Of a stretch of DNA of 64,000 nt, positions 8,925-19,821 are shown piece after piece (position 1 is the stretch's first letter; every line of letters begins with the position of its first letter). The stretch comes from Pararhizobium sp. GTDB lineage: Bacteria > Pseudomonadota > Alphaproteobacteria > Rhizobiales > Rhizobiaceae. The notes under the pieces were generated by a model, which had not been told where the DNA came from, did no database searches, and was given only the letters and a program-made list of their open reading frames with translations. Location of the stretch: assembly GCA_017794825.1 (NCBI GenBank), contig CP051237.1:2418001-2482000 (forward strand). The letters run 5' to 3'. A program made the position numbers and the translations under genes.

Positions 8925-9652
8925 TCTTCGACCCCCGCCATTTCCGGGGCCATCAGGGCAAGCAGTTTCTCCGGCTCAAGCTCCTCGCGCTCGAGTGTGG
9001 TGACCACGCGGCCGCTTCTCAAAACAGTGACCTTGTTCGAGAGACCCATCACCTCGTCCATGCGATGGGTGATGAAGATAATCAGGCAACCGTCGGCGGC
9101 CAACCGGCGCATCAGGTCGAACACCGCTTCGCGGTCTGCAAAATCAAGCGCTGCGGTCGCTTCGTCCAGAATCAAAATTTTCGGTTTGCGCACCAGCGCG
9201 CGCGCAATGACCACGAGTTGCTGTGCGGCCAGCGGCAGCCGGCCGGCCGGCTCTTCGAGGGGCGCCTCTGTAACGGCGAATTCCTTGAGCGTCCGCGCCG
9301 CCAGCGATGCGCGGTCGCGGCGCGCAATCCTGCGCCGCCAAAGGCCGTCGTAGCCGAGCAGGATGTTGTCGATGACATTGCGGTCCGGCGCAACCAATAC
9401 TTCCTGGAACACCGTGGCGAAGCCCTTCTCCTGGAAAGCCGCCGGGTTCTTCCCCGTGATGTCTTCGCCTGAAAGCAGGATTTCGCCGGCGTCGGGTGAG
9501 ACAATGCCGGACAGCAGTTTGACGAGCGTGCTCTTGCCCGAACCATTCTCGCCGAGGATTGTGTGTATTTCGCCGAAATCGAGCGATATGTCGGCTCGGT
9601 CGAGCGCCACCGTTTCACCGTATCGCTTCGATAGGCCCTTTATTTCGAGCAT
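8921..9652 (-). CDS. Sugar ABC transporter ATP-binding protein, equivalent to the N-terminal half of RbsA
   Basis: A 243-residue ATPase domain with an intact Walker A (GENGSGKST, near residues 35-43), a Q-loop in FQEVLVAPDRNV, a signature-like region with the substitution LPLAAQQLVVIARAL, and Walker B ILILDEATAALD. In RbsA proteins this is the domain with the intact P-loop. It is followed with a four-base overlap by the partner domain gene. A terminator-like hairpin at about 9696-9738 separates it from the binding-protein gene, so binding protein and membrane components may be made at different levels. Confidence 0.87.
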   Translation of the reverse strand: MLEIKGLSKRYGETVALDRADISLDFGEIHTILGENGSGKSTLVKLLSGIVSPDAGEILLSGEDITGKNPAAFQEKGFATVFQEVLVAPDRNVIDNILLGYDGLWRRRIARRDRASLAARTLKEFAVTEAPLEEPAGRLPLAAQQLVVIARALVRKPKILILDEATAALDFADREAVFDLMRRLAADGCLIIFITHRMDEVMGLSNKVTVLRSGRVVTTLEREELEPEKLLALMAPEMAGVEE

Positions 9653-9695
9653 TGTGTCCCGTCGTCAGCTCTTGCAGTTACGGCGAATAGTGTCA

Positions 9696-9738
9696 GAAAA
9701 GCCGCCCCGGCGCACCCGCAAGGGGCGCCGGAGCGGCT
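9696..9738 (-). terminator. Hairpin with T-run between binding-protein gene and ATPase gene
   Basis: On the minus strand a 14-bp GC-rich stem (arms 9725-9738 and 9700-9713, one mismatch) is followed by TTTTCTG. It lies just after the binding-protein stop and before the ATPase genes. It could act as a partial terminator that favours binding-protein mRNA, common in ABC importer operons. Confidence 0.65.
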
Positions 9739-9755
9739 CGTCCCGGGAGGGGCTT

Positions 9756-10967
9756 CTACTGACCCGCGCAGGGGTCGGGCGTCGCCGAATAATCGAATTC
9801 GGGAATTGCTTCGGGTTTCTTGAAGTAATCGTTCATGAGCTGCGGCGGCAGCGGATCTTCCGGCGCGACCGGGAAGATCGACGACGAAGCCGGCGTCATG
9901 CAGTCCTGATACCAGGAACCGAGTTCATCCTGCTTCACTTCCGGCACCGGAACCATGATGATGTTGAGCTTCGGCTCCTGGCCTTCCAGTGTCCTTACAC
10001 CAACACGGAACAGAGTCTGCGAAGTCCAGGTCGGCATCAGCGCGCCGCCGGCAAAACGGAACTCGTCCTGGTTTTCATTCCAGTAGCCAAGGGCGTCGCC
10101 GGAGATGCTGCCGGTGATCAGCGGCACCGAACGGCCAGCCTGCTTGAAGGCTTCCGCGACGATGCGCGCTTCGCTGCCGGAGGTCCAGACGGCATCGATC
10201 GGCTGCGGGCTTGTTGCGAGCGTCTGAAGAACGACGGTCTTGGTCACGTTGGCCGACCAGTTGCCGTTGACATCGCGGACAACCTTGACGTTGTCGGCGG
10301 CGTCAAACGCCTTGTCGGCGCCGGCCTTCTGCTGTGCGACGAGCGGGCTTCCGGCGATGCCTTCGACGCGCAGGACGTTTCCACCCCTGTCGCCTAGGTC
10401 GTCGACGATCGCCTGGGCAAGGTCCTGTCCGAACTTGACGTAATTCGAATCGACATTGATCGCATAGGGGCTGGTCACGGCGCCGGCGCCTGTCACGAAG
10501 GGAATTCCGGCGTCATAAGCGGCCTTGATCGCCTCGTTGAGAGCTGTCGAAGAGCCGGCGAAAGACGTGATGATGCTGCAACCCTTGTCGATAAAACTGC
10601 GGATCTGCGAGATCTGACGGCTGACGTCGCCGTTGGAGTCGGACATCTCGAAGCTTTCGACCCAGCCCTTGTCCTTGTAGACATCGGCTAGCCGTTTCAG
10701 TTCGTTGGTGGTCGAGACGCGCCAAGGATTTCCCTGATAGGATTCCGAATGGCACCATTTCCAAGGCTTTTCCGGCATTTTGAAGCCGTCATAGGCGCCG
10801 GGCTGAAGCGTGTCCTCGACTCCGTCGTACAGAGCCTTCAGTTCGGGCGGAAGCGTGTTGAACGCTTCCGGCGTTTCCGCCGATGCAGCGCCGATCTGTA
10901 AACACAGCGCTGTCGCCAGCAATCCTGTTCCAGCGACCGTAGTCGGATTGAATTTCTTCCAGGCCAT
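9756..10967 (-). CDS. Periplasmic sugar-binding protein of the ribose-type importer
   Basis: The precursor has 403 residues and a Sec signal peptide at 1-30 (positive MAWKK start, hydrophobic core, AASA cleavage site before ETPE). The mature part is a type-1 periplasmic binding fold: SNGDVSRQISQIRSFIDKG, ITSFAGSSTALNEAIKAAYDAGIPFV and GDRGGNVLRVEGIAGSP are typical elements. ATG 10967 is chosen because GAGGAGGAGC precedes it; the open frame continues far upstream but over a divergent gene. It is the first gene of the importer operon, divergent from the CoA-transferase, with an IclR-type site in the shared promoter. The ligand is unknown; the late cysteines (SWYQDC, PDPCAGQ) may form a disulphide. 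Confidence 0.88.
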   Translation of the reverse strand: MAWKKFNPTTVAGTGLLATALCLQIGAASAETPEAFNTLPPELKALYDGVEDTLQPGAYDGFKMPEKPWKWCHSESYQGNPWRVSTTNELKRLADVYKDKGWVESFEMSDSNGDVSRQISQIRSFIDKGCSIITSFAGSSTALNEAIKAAYDAGIPFVTGAGAVTSPYAINVDSNYVKFGQDLAQAIVDDLGDRGGNVLRVEGIAGSPLVAQQKAGADKAFDAADNVKVVRDVNGNWSANVTKTVVLQTLATSPQPIDAVWTSGSEARIVAEAFKQAGRSVPLITGSISGDALGYWNENQDEFRFAGGALMPTWTSQTLFRVGVRTLEGQEPKLNIIMVPVPEVKQDELGSWYQDCMTPASSSIFPVAPEDPLPPQLMNDYFKKPEAIPEFDYSATPDPCAGQ

Positions 10968-11017
10968 TCTTGCTCCTCCTCTTGTGGGAAACTTCCTGAT
11001 GAAGTTTTCCATGTGAT

Positions 11018-11039
11018 AACTATTGTTTATATACGATAC
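11018..11039. promoter_or_regulatory. Probable IclR operator, copy 2
   Basis: The 22-bp AT-rich site matches the reverse complement of 3242-3263 at 19 of 22 positions. It lies about 50 bases upstream of the binding-protein ATG (minus strand) and about 175 bases before the CoA-transferase start (plus strand). The core GTTTATATAC is an exact palindrome. Position and sharing suggest coordinated control of both divergent promoters by the IclR protein encoded at 2343-3185. Confidence 0.6.
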
Positions 11040-11213
11040 ATGACGGGAGTCAATTTCGCTGATCGGGGAATACCGGACACGAATGACAGGAATGAACAAA
11101 ACGCACGTACAAATCGACTCTCGCGCCGATAATCCATATGTGCGGGCCGCGAATTGCCGGAAACCGGGAGACTTTGCGGACCAGGTGGAACGCGAAACCG
11201 AACAGAAAGCACC

Positions 11214-12374
11214 ATGACATACAGCTCCGATTTGCCGCTCGCCGGCCTCGTCGTACTCGACATGAGCCAGTTCCTTTCCGGCCCCTATGCGACCTTGCGC
11301 CTGCAGGATCTCGGCGCGCGGGTCATCAAAATCGAGCGCCCGGGCGCCGGCGATCTTTCGCGCACACTCTATCTCAGCGACACCGAGATCGGAGGGGACT
11401 CGACTATCTTCCATGCCATCAATCGCGGCAAGGAAAGCCTCGCTGTCGATCTGAAGAATCCCGATGATCTCACCCGCCTCAAGAGACTGATCGCGAAGGC
11501 CGACGTGCTGGTCCAGAACTTCCGGCCAGGTGTCATCGAACGCATCGGGCTCGATTACGAAACCGTCTGCGCGATCAATCCGAAGATCGTCTACGGTTCG
11601 ATCAGCGGCTATGGCGAGGAAGGCCCGTGGGTCAAGCGGCCGGGCCAGGACCTGCTGGCGCAGGCGCGTTCCGGCGTCATGTGGCTGAGCGGCAACGACG
11701 GGGACGGCCCCGTGCCGATGGGGCTTGCGGTCGGCGACATGTTCGCCGGAGCAGCCCTCGCGCAAGGCCTTCTCGCGGGCCTGGTCAAGCGCGGACTGAC
11801 CGGCGAGGGGTGCCATGTCCAGACCAGCCTGCTCGAGGCGCTCGTCGATTTCCAGTTCGAGGTGCTAACGACTTACCTCAATGACGGGCAACGGATGCCG
11901 AAGCGCTCGGGGTTCCGCAGCGCCCACGCCTATCTTGCCGCACCCTACGGCGTGTACGAGGCGAAGGACGGATTCATCGCCATCGCCATGACGCCGATCC
12001 CGCGGCTGCAGGAGCTCATGGAGCTGGATGCGCTGACGCCCTATGCCGACGATCCGGGAAGCTGGTTCACCAGCCGGGACGAAATCAAGAAGATCATCGC
12101 CTCGGCGATCGCGGCAAAGACGGTGGCGGAATGGCAGTCGCTTTTCGAACCGGAAGATATCTGGTGTTCGCCGGTGCTCGACTGGGACGAACTGATGGAG
12201 AGCGAGGGCTTTTCCGTCCTCGATATGCTGCAGCGGGTCGAGCGCGAGGACAATGTTTCGATCCTCACAACGAGCTCGCCGATCCGCGTCGACGGCGTGC
12301 GGCCGACAATCAAGCGTGCGGCACCGTCCGTAGGCGAGCACACTGTTAGGATTCTCGAGGAATTCGGCCTGTGA
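11214..12374 (+). CDS. CaiB/BaiF (family III) CoA-transferase
   Basis: 386 residues from ATG 11214. This is the typical length of class III CoA-transferases, which move CoA between carboxylic acids through an aspartyl-CoA anhydride. The catalytic aspartate is D146 in RPGQDLLAQARSG, equivalent to Asp169 of formyl-CoA transferase. The N-terminal GLVVLDMSQFLSGPYAT and VQNFRPGVIERIGL motifs are also present. The upstream in-frame ATG 11154 is less likely because family N-termini begin close to the LAGLVVLD strand. It is divergent from the binding-protein gene and overlaps by four bases a truncated solute-binding gene. In the cluster it probably activates a carboxylic acid intermediate. Confidence 0.88.
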   Translation: MTYSSDLPLAGLVVLDMSQFLSGPYATLRLQDLGARVIKIERPGAGDLSRTLYLSDTEIGGDSTIFHAINRGKESLAVDLKNPDDLTRLKRLIAKADVLVQNFRPGVIERIGLDYETVCAINPKIVYGSISGYGEEGPWVKRPGQDLLAQARSGVMWLSGNDGDGPVPMGLAVGDMFAGAALAQGLLAGLVKRGLTGEGCHVQTSLLEALVDFQFEVLTTYLNDGQRMPKRSGFRSAHAYLAAPYGVYEAKDGFIAIAMTPIPRLQELMELDALTPYADDPGSWFTSRDEIKKIIASAIAAKTVAEWQSLFEPEDIWCSPVLDWDELMESEGFSVLDMLQRVEREDNVSILTTSSPIRVDGVRPTIKRAAPSVGEHTVRILEEFGL

Positions 12375-12556
12375 GCGTACGGCTGAAGGGAATGACATGG
12401 AGCCACCCGCGCGGATACGATCCGATGATCGCCCGTTCGCGGCTGTGGAACGGGAAGGCGGCGACATCAAATCCACCGAAACGCCGCCTGGCGTCGGCTT
12501 GGGCTAGAAGCCGCCCGTCTAAAAAAGGCTGGCGGGGTCATCGAGCTTGGAATTGA
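12371..12556 (+). pseudogene. 5' fragment of an extracellular solute-binding protein gene
   Basis: The GTG at 12371 overlaps the CoA-transferase TGA (GTGA), a normal coupled start. The first residues, LKGMTWSHPRGYDPMIA, match the start of a family of solute-binding proteins often encoded beside CaiB/BaiF CoA-transferases. A full gene would be about 1.1 kb, but similarity fades after about 30 codons and the frame stops at 12556. Another frame across about 12520-12595 reads KKAGGVIELGIEGIYAQRQ to a stop and may be the tail of a different broken gene. The rest was probably lost when the neighbouring recombinase segment arrived. Confidence 0.6.
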
Positions 12557-12911
12557 AGGCATCTACGCGCAGCGGCAGAGTGTCAACAACGCCTGAGGGA
12601 AACTCTGGTATGTATCATTCAGATCTCTGTATTTTGCATATTCGCGGGGTGGCTGCTTTTGGACCATAGCAGTTGCTCACCATCCGCCTGCGATGCACGC
12701 TAACTACGCCAATTAGTTCTTCCGTTCTATGTGCAGCGAATGCCTGCATACTGCCCAAGAAGAACGCGCATAGTAGTACCGCAAAAGTCAAAAAAGGGTC
12801 ATTTTTCCTCTTTTTGTGAACCCATCCAGGATGTCCGCTGTACTCTCGTAAACCGACATCCTGCGATTTGTCGGGCATCTTGTCCTGTCTTCAATCGAAG
12901 GGAGAAGGACA
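12557..12911. other. Intergenic junction between broken gene and small recombinase
   Basis: There is no gene here. Composition changes from GC-rich at the left to AT-rich around 12600-12900, which fits a recombination junction. The promoter and ribosome site (GAAGGGAGAAGGAC) of the recombinase gene are at the right end. I found no perfect direct repeat that would mark an attachment site. Confidence 0.4.
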
Positions 12912-13544
12912 ATGCGCATTCAAAACGAACATCCGAATACCCGCGTATGCAACAATACCCGAAAAGGAAAGCTGATCGGTCAGAAGCCGCCACTCCAGCC
13001 AAGGCATGTCTGGGCTATCAGGACCAGACTACAGCTTGGAAAACGGGTGCGTGACCTTGCGCTGTTCAACGTAGCAATCGACAGCAAACTTCGCGGCTGT
13101 GATGTCGTCCGACTCAGGATCGAGGACATCGCACCGAACCGGCACTGCCTCGAGCGTGCGACCATCAGGCAGCGCAAAACAGGTCGCCCGGTAAAGTTCG
13201 AACTCACCGAACAGACACGCCAGGCCGTCGACCAGCACCTGTCGAAAATGCAGCAATCTGAAAACGGATATGTGTTCCCAGGGACCAGGAAACGCAACAG
13301 CCATCTCACGACACGGCAATATGCGCGCCTGGTGTCGCAATGGATTTCCAGCATCGGTCTGGATGCATCGATGTACGGAACGCATTCCCTGCGCCGAACG
13401 AAAGCTGTGCTGATCTATCGGAGGACGGGCAACCTGCGAGCTGTTCAGCTTCTGCTTGGCCACACCCGGATCGAAAGCACTGTCCGGTATCTCGGTGTCG
13501 AGGTTGACGACGCTATTGCACTCGCTGAACAACTGGAGGTCTGA
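12912..13544 (+). CDS. Small tyrosine recombinase/integrase
   Basis: The 210-residue product is essentially a catalytic domain of the lambda-integrase family without the usual core-binding domain. All catalytic positions can be seen: R61 (KLRGCD), K89 (RQRKTGRP), H158 and R161 (THSLRRTKA), H184 (LLGHTRIEST) and nucleophile Y193 (VRYLGV). The GGAGAAGGAC ribosome site precedes ATG 12912. Many alphaproteobacteria carry such short integrases as isolated genes. It stands beside a truncated gene and before a LysR regulator, so it may have brought in or rearranged this junction. No attachment sites were identified. Confidence 0.87.
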   Translation: MRIQNEHPNTRVCNNTRKGKLIGQKPPLQPRHVWAIRTRLQLGKRVRDLALFNVAIDSKLRGCDVVRLRIEDIAPNRHCLERATIRQRKTGRPVKFELTEQTRQAVDQHLSKMQQSENGYVFPGTRKRNSHLTTRQYARLVSQWISSIGLDASMYGTHSLRRTKAVLIYRRTGNLRAVQLLLGHTRIESTVRYLGVEVDDAIALAEQLEV

Positions 13545-13699
13545 AGTTGCGGGTGGAGCAGACATGCTCCACCCAGCTTCAAAAAGAGTGAATTTGACCC
13601 CCTTGCTGACCCCTGCCAAAACGAATTTGGTTGCCCCTGCCCCGAACCATCGCCTGGCCGCTGGTCGGAAGATGAAAGACGCTCCAGAACACTTTGAAT

Positions 13700-14593
13700 C
13701 TATCCGCGATAACGCAACGCTTCGACTAAAAGCTTGAAAGCGGGCGAGGACTGGCGGCGGCTGGGATAGTACAGGTGAAACCCGGGGAACGGCGGACACC
13801 AGCGCTCCAGTACGCGAACAAGCTTCCCGCTCTCAATATGCTCCGCAAGCACGTGTTCCGGAAGACTGGCCAGGCCCAGACCGGCGACTGCGGCGTCGAC
13901 AACCATATCCGTATCGTTGCAGGCGAACTGACCCTCGACCCTGACATTAACCGGACGACCGCCTTTCTCGAACTCCCACGCATAGAGCCCCCCATAGGTT
14001 GCGAGCCGCAGGTTTATGCAGGTGTGGTCGGTCAGATCATGCGGTGTCTTTGGCACAGGATGTCTCTCGAAATAATCCGGAGAGCCAACCACCGCCATGC
14101 TGACATCCGGTCCGATACGAACCGCTATCATGTCCTTTTCAACCTGCTCTCCCAATCTAACGCCCGCATCGAACCGTTCGTCGACGATATCGACCAGTCG
14201 CTGCTCGATCGAAATCTCGATATTGAGGTCGGGGTATTCCATCAGCAACGCCCTGACGGCTGGCATCAAAATTTGCTGCGCCGCGTTCTTACTCGACGTC
14301 AAACGGATCGTGCCGGCAGGTTTCTCGCGCAACTCGCTTAGACTTTCGAGCCTCGTGTCGATCTCGTCGAAGGCCGGACGCAGCGTCCGGGCAAGTTGCT
14401 CGCCGGCTTCCGTTGTCGATACCGATCGCGTCGTACGGGTCAGCAAACGGACGTCCAATCGCTCTTCCAGACGACGAACTGTATGACTGAGGGAAGACTG
14501 CGAGGTTCCCAGACGCGCTGCAGCGCGGGTAAAGCTTCGTTCCTCCGCCACGGCGAGAAACGCCATGAGATCACCGAGTTCATCCCGCTTCAT
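13700..14593 (-). CDS. LysR-family transcriptional regulator
   Basis: 297 residues. The N-terminal HTH covers about 1-60 (SFTRAAARLGTSQSSLSHTVRRLE), followed by a type-2 periplasmic-binding-like effector domain (FDAGVRLGEQVEKDM, PGFHLYYPSRRQSSPAF). The last motif is typical of the CrgA/AphB-like branch. ATG 14593 gives the canonical short N-terminus; the frame opens 13 codons earlier. It is divergent from a clearly related LysR gene at 14819. Such regulators often control adjacent oxidoreductase genes, and four aldo/keto reductase genes lie to the right. Confidence 0.88.
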   Translation of the reverse strand: MKRDELGDLMAFLAVAEERSFTRAAARLGTSQSSLSHTVRRLEERLDVRLLTRTTRSVSTTEAGEQLARTLRPAFDEIDTRLESLSELREKPAGTIRLTSSKNAAQQILMPAVRALLMEYPDLNIEISIEQRLVDIVDERFDAGVRLGEQVEKDMIAVRIGPDVSMAVVGSPDYFERHPVPKTPHDLTDHTCINLRLATYGGLYAWEFEKGGRPVNVRVEGQFACNDTDMVVDAAVAGLGLASLPEHVLAEHIESGKLVRVLERWCPPFPGFHLYYPSRRQSSPAFKLLVEALRYRG

Positions 14594-14818
14594 TGATGAA
14601 TTCCTGGTTAAAATATCAGCCTGAGCTATCAATATAGATCAAGAAGATTGTAGTGACAGCGATAGAGTGGGCCAAAGTTGCATCTCTCTTCAATCTAACT
14701 ACGGGTTCTATTTGCCGCCAGCAGCACCTGATTGCCGAAACTGATTATTCATTAGAAAATTGCATCAATATGCAGCTCAATATACATTATTTGAGAGCAA
14801 AGCGTGAGAGGCGGAAAT

Positions 14819-15712
14819 ATGTCAGAAAAGATCTACGACGATATCGCGGCCTTTATCGTCGTGGCGCGCGAGGAAAGCTTCACAAAAGCGGCAGCCAAGT
14901 TGGGCGTGTCCCAATCCGCCCTTAGCCAAACCATCCGAAATCTTGAAGGTCGACTGCAAATGCGGTTGCTATCCCGCACGACACGAAAGGTTAGCGCTAC
15001 GGAACTCGGCGAGCAACTTCGGGAATCTGCGGAAGCACGGTTGCACTCGATTGCCGATGATCTGAACCGCTTGCGGGGCCTGTCCAGCGCACCCTCGGGT
15101 ACAATCCGGATTTCATCGAGTTCTCATCCGACCGAAAATATCCTGTGGCCGAAGCTTGCGCCACTACTAATAGAGTTTCCCGATTTAAACCTTGAAATTG
15201 ATTCCGATGCCGCCCTTGTCGATATCGTAGGCAAACGCTTTGATGCGGGCGTTCGTTTGGGAGAACAGATTGACAAGGACATGGTTTCGATACCAATCGG
15301 CCCGCCCGAAAGAATGCGTGTTGTCGCCTCACCCGACTACTTGCGACGTTATGGGACGCCGCAACACCCGCGAGACCTGACTTCACATGACTGCATCCAG
15401 ATCCGGATGCCTACGGCACAAGCACCGATTCCCTGGGAATTCAAGAAAGATGGTGAAGAGTTGAATGTGCGCGTATCAGGTAGGGTCATTTGTAATAATC
15501 GCAATGTCCAGATTGACGCGGCAAAACAAGGTTTGGGCTTGGCATGGATATTGCAGGATTTCGCGTTGCCAATTATTGAACGCGGAGAACTGGTGGGGGT
15601 GCTCAGCGATTGGTGTAATGAGTTTCCCGGATTCCATCTGTACTATCCCAGTCGCCGTCAGCATTCTCATGCCTTTGAACTTATAATCAAGGCATTGCGC
15701 TGGCGTGGGTGA
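14819..15712 (+). CDS. LysR-family transcriptional regulator
   Basis: A 297-residue LysR paralogue of the divergent neighbour: FDAGVRLGEQIDKDM, PGFHLYYPSRRQHSHAFELI and the HTH SFTKAAAKLGVSQSALSQTIRNLE match almost position for position. ATG 14819 follows GAGAGGCGG. The gene is more AT-rich than its partner, so one of the two probably arrived or drifted separately. It reads toward the esterase/aldo-keto reductase operon starting 300 bases downstream and is the best candidate for its regulator. Confidence 0.88.
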   Translation: MSEKIYDDIAAFIVVAREESFTKAAAKLGVSQSALSQTIRNLEGRLQMRLLSRTTRKVSATELGEQLRESAEARLHSIADDLNRLRGLSSAPSGTIRISSSSHPTENILWPKLAPLLIEFPDLNLEIDSDAALVDIVGKRFDAGVRLGEQIDKDMVSIPIGPPERMRVVASPDYLRRYGTPQHPRDLTSHDCIQIRMPTAQAPIPWEFKKDGEELNVRVSGRVICNNRNVQIDAAKQGLGLAWILQDFALPIIERGELVGVLSDWCNEFPGFHLYYPSRRQHSHAFELIIKALRWRG

Positions 15713-16013
15713 TTATACGGATTTTCTTATAACCTCATCCCGATTTCGACCAATTATCGTATAAGCGACAACCTACTATCTTGTCCTCAAGCTGATCAGA
15801 TGAGGATAGGACATGCCCGAGATAAACGCGAACAGTATCAATCTGCCGCCAATTTGGTCGGACAAGCGGTCGTGAGCCTTGCTATCCGCCAGACGTGGCA
15901 AATCCTTTACCACCATCACGATCTTTACGCGGAGCGGAACGGAATTTCGCTTCTCACACGACTTACTCGTGCCAACCAAACTCTTCGAAACACTATACTG
16001 AGGCACCCAGAAT
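15713..16013. other. Promoter region of the esterase/reductase operon
   Basis: 300 bases between the LysR gene and the carboxylesterase gene. The only open frame, 15800-16027, has no recognisable domain and overlaps the esterase start. It presumably contains the operon promoter and a LysR site, but I cannot point to a convincing T-N11-A element or -35/-10 pair. Confidence 0.4.
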
Positions 16014-17672
16014 ATGACTGCATCTGAGTATTTGTCCCGCCGTACTTTTCTTTCTTTGTCGGCTGCTAGCATCTCCACACATGCCATCTTCCGTGGCTCC
16101 GCCTTTGCCAGCAAACCAGTAGTTGCATCAACTGCATCCGGAAGACTTCGCGGATTCCATAGCAAGGGCGCAGTGACGTTTTTAGGCATCCCCTATGCCG
16201 CCGAAACTTCAGGCAAAAACCGGTTCCGCTCGCCTCAACCCGTCTCCGCATGGCAAGGTGACCGCGACGCAGTCGGTTACGGGCCATTGGCTCCCCAGAC
16301 GCCTAGCTCGCTCGGCAAGGATGATCCTACTTTCGAATGGTACTTTCAAGATCAGGTGCAGGGCGAAGATTGCCTTGTCCTGAATGTCTTCACGCCTGAC
16401 CTGAACCCAGACGCCAAGCGGCCAGTGATGTTTTACATTCACGGCGGCGGGTATGTTAACGGCGGCGGCGGAGGCGCCGGCCTCGATGGCGCAAACCTCG
16501 CCAATTTCGGCGATGTTGTTGTAGTAACGATCAATCATCGCCTCAATGCTTTCGGTTTTACAGACCTGTCGCCGTATGGTGAGGAATTCGTCGATTCCGC
16601 CAATGCCGGGATGTTGGATATCCTGGCTGCTTTGGAATGGGTGCGCGACAACATCGAATCTTTTGGTGGTGATGCTGGCAATGTGACTTTGTTTGGTCAA
16701 TCGGGCGGCGGGTCGAAGATTCTCATCCTGCTGGCAATGTCTGGCGCGCAGGGATTGTTCCACCGGGCAATCTCCATGAGTGGCGCAGCCGGATTGAATA
16801 TCGATTTGGCCTCCGAGATGCGTCCCTATGTCGATGCGCTGCTGACAGAATTGAATATTAACACCGATAACGTCGCGACCATTAAAGAAACTCCAATCGA
16901 GAAAGTTCTCACGGCTCGGGACCGCGCTGTCGCCGCCTCACTAGAGGGCGCCCGTCCAGTGATTGACGGCCGCCACATTACCACTAGCGCGATGACGCCT
17001 GAGGGCATGGCGACACATGCGCATGTGCCGTTGATTTTCGGTCACACAGAAACTGAAGCGACGCTGTTCTTTCGAAACGATTTGCGCAACTTCAATCTGA
17101 CCGAAAATCAAATGCGCACAAGAATGCACCAAGCATTTGGCATAGATGATGCAAAAGTCGATGCGATCATGGCCGCCTATCGTTCCGACGCCCCTGACAT
17201 GACGCCCTCCGATATCCTCATCGCAGTTACTTCGGATGTTCAGTTCAGGCTTCCCTTGACCCGAGCGGCTGAGAAACGTTCGGGCACGGCAGGACAGGCG
17301 CCGGTCTGGCTCTATAACTTCGCATGGACGATTCCGGAGAATGGTGGCGTGCTGGGCTCGCCCCATGCCGTCGATATCCCCTTCGCGTTTGGAACGATCG
17401 ACGCGGCTGGCGCTATGGTTGGGCCCGGTGATGCACCACGCAAGACTGCACTCAACATGATGTCGGCATTTGTGAACTTTGCCCGCAACGGTGATCCCAA
17501 CAATAGCCGTATGCCTCAATGGCAAGCATATGACGCCATCAACCGCACCACAATGCGTATTGATGCGGAATGTGAGGTCAACAATGGTTTTCGCGCCGCT
17601 GCGAGTGCAGAAATCGCGGACCTCAAGATCGACCCATTTAATCGCGCAGCTCTCTACCGTTATGAGGATTAG
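16014..17672 (+). CDS. Type-B carboxylesterase with Tat signal
   Basis: A 552-residue member of the cholinesterase-like carboxylesterase family. A Tat signal is visible at the start (SRRTFLSL, R9 R10, hydrophobic run, cleavage near residue 32), so the folded enzyme should reach the periplasm. Catalytic elements: oxyanion HGGG at 143-146, EDCLVLNVFTP at 118-128, nucleophile S230 in GQSGGG, an acidic residue at E346 or E348, and H451 in SPHAVDIPF. It would cleave carboxylic esters of sizeable substrates. It is followed after 3 bases by an aldo/keto reductase, so ester cleavage and carbonyl reduction look coupled in one operon. Confidence 0.88.
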   Translation: MTASEYLSRRTFLSLSAASISTHAIFRGSAFASKPVVASTASGRLRGFHSKGAVTFLGIPYAAETSGKNRFRSPQPVSAWQGDRDAVGYGPLAPQTPSSLGKDDPTFEWYFQDQVQGEDCLVLNVFTPDLNPDAKRPVMFYIHGGGYVNGGGGGAGLDGANLANFGDVVVVTINHRLNAFGFTDLSPYGEEFVDSANAGMLDILAALEWVRDNIESFGGDAGNVTLFGQSGGGSKILILLAMSGAQGLFHRAISMSGAAGLNIDLASEMRPYVDALLTELNINTDNVATIKETPIEKVLTARDRAVAASLEGARPVIDGRHITTSAMTPEGMATHAHVPLIFGHTETEATLFFRNDLRNFNLTENQMRTRMHQAFGIDDAKVDAIMAAYRSDAPDMTPSDILIAVTSDVQFRLPLTRAAEKRSGTAGQAPVWLYNFAWTIPENGGVLGSPHAVDIPFAFGTIDAAGAMVGPGDAPRKTALNMMSAFVNFARNGDPNNSRMPQWQAYDAINRTTMRIDAECEVNNGFRAAASAEIADLKIDPFNRAALYRYED

Positions 17673-19781
<2,109 letters not shown>

Positions 19782-19821
19782 TCCGACTAGACGTCCTGTC
19801 CGCCAAATACTGGAGCTTGTG

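Noticed and set aside
10968-11816. Upstream extension of the binding-protein frame
   Set aside because: It would run over the divergent promoter and the CoA-transferase gene; the signal peptide and ribosome site fix the start at 10967.
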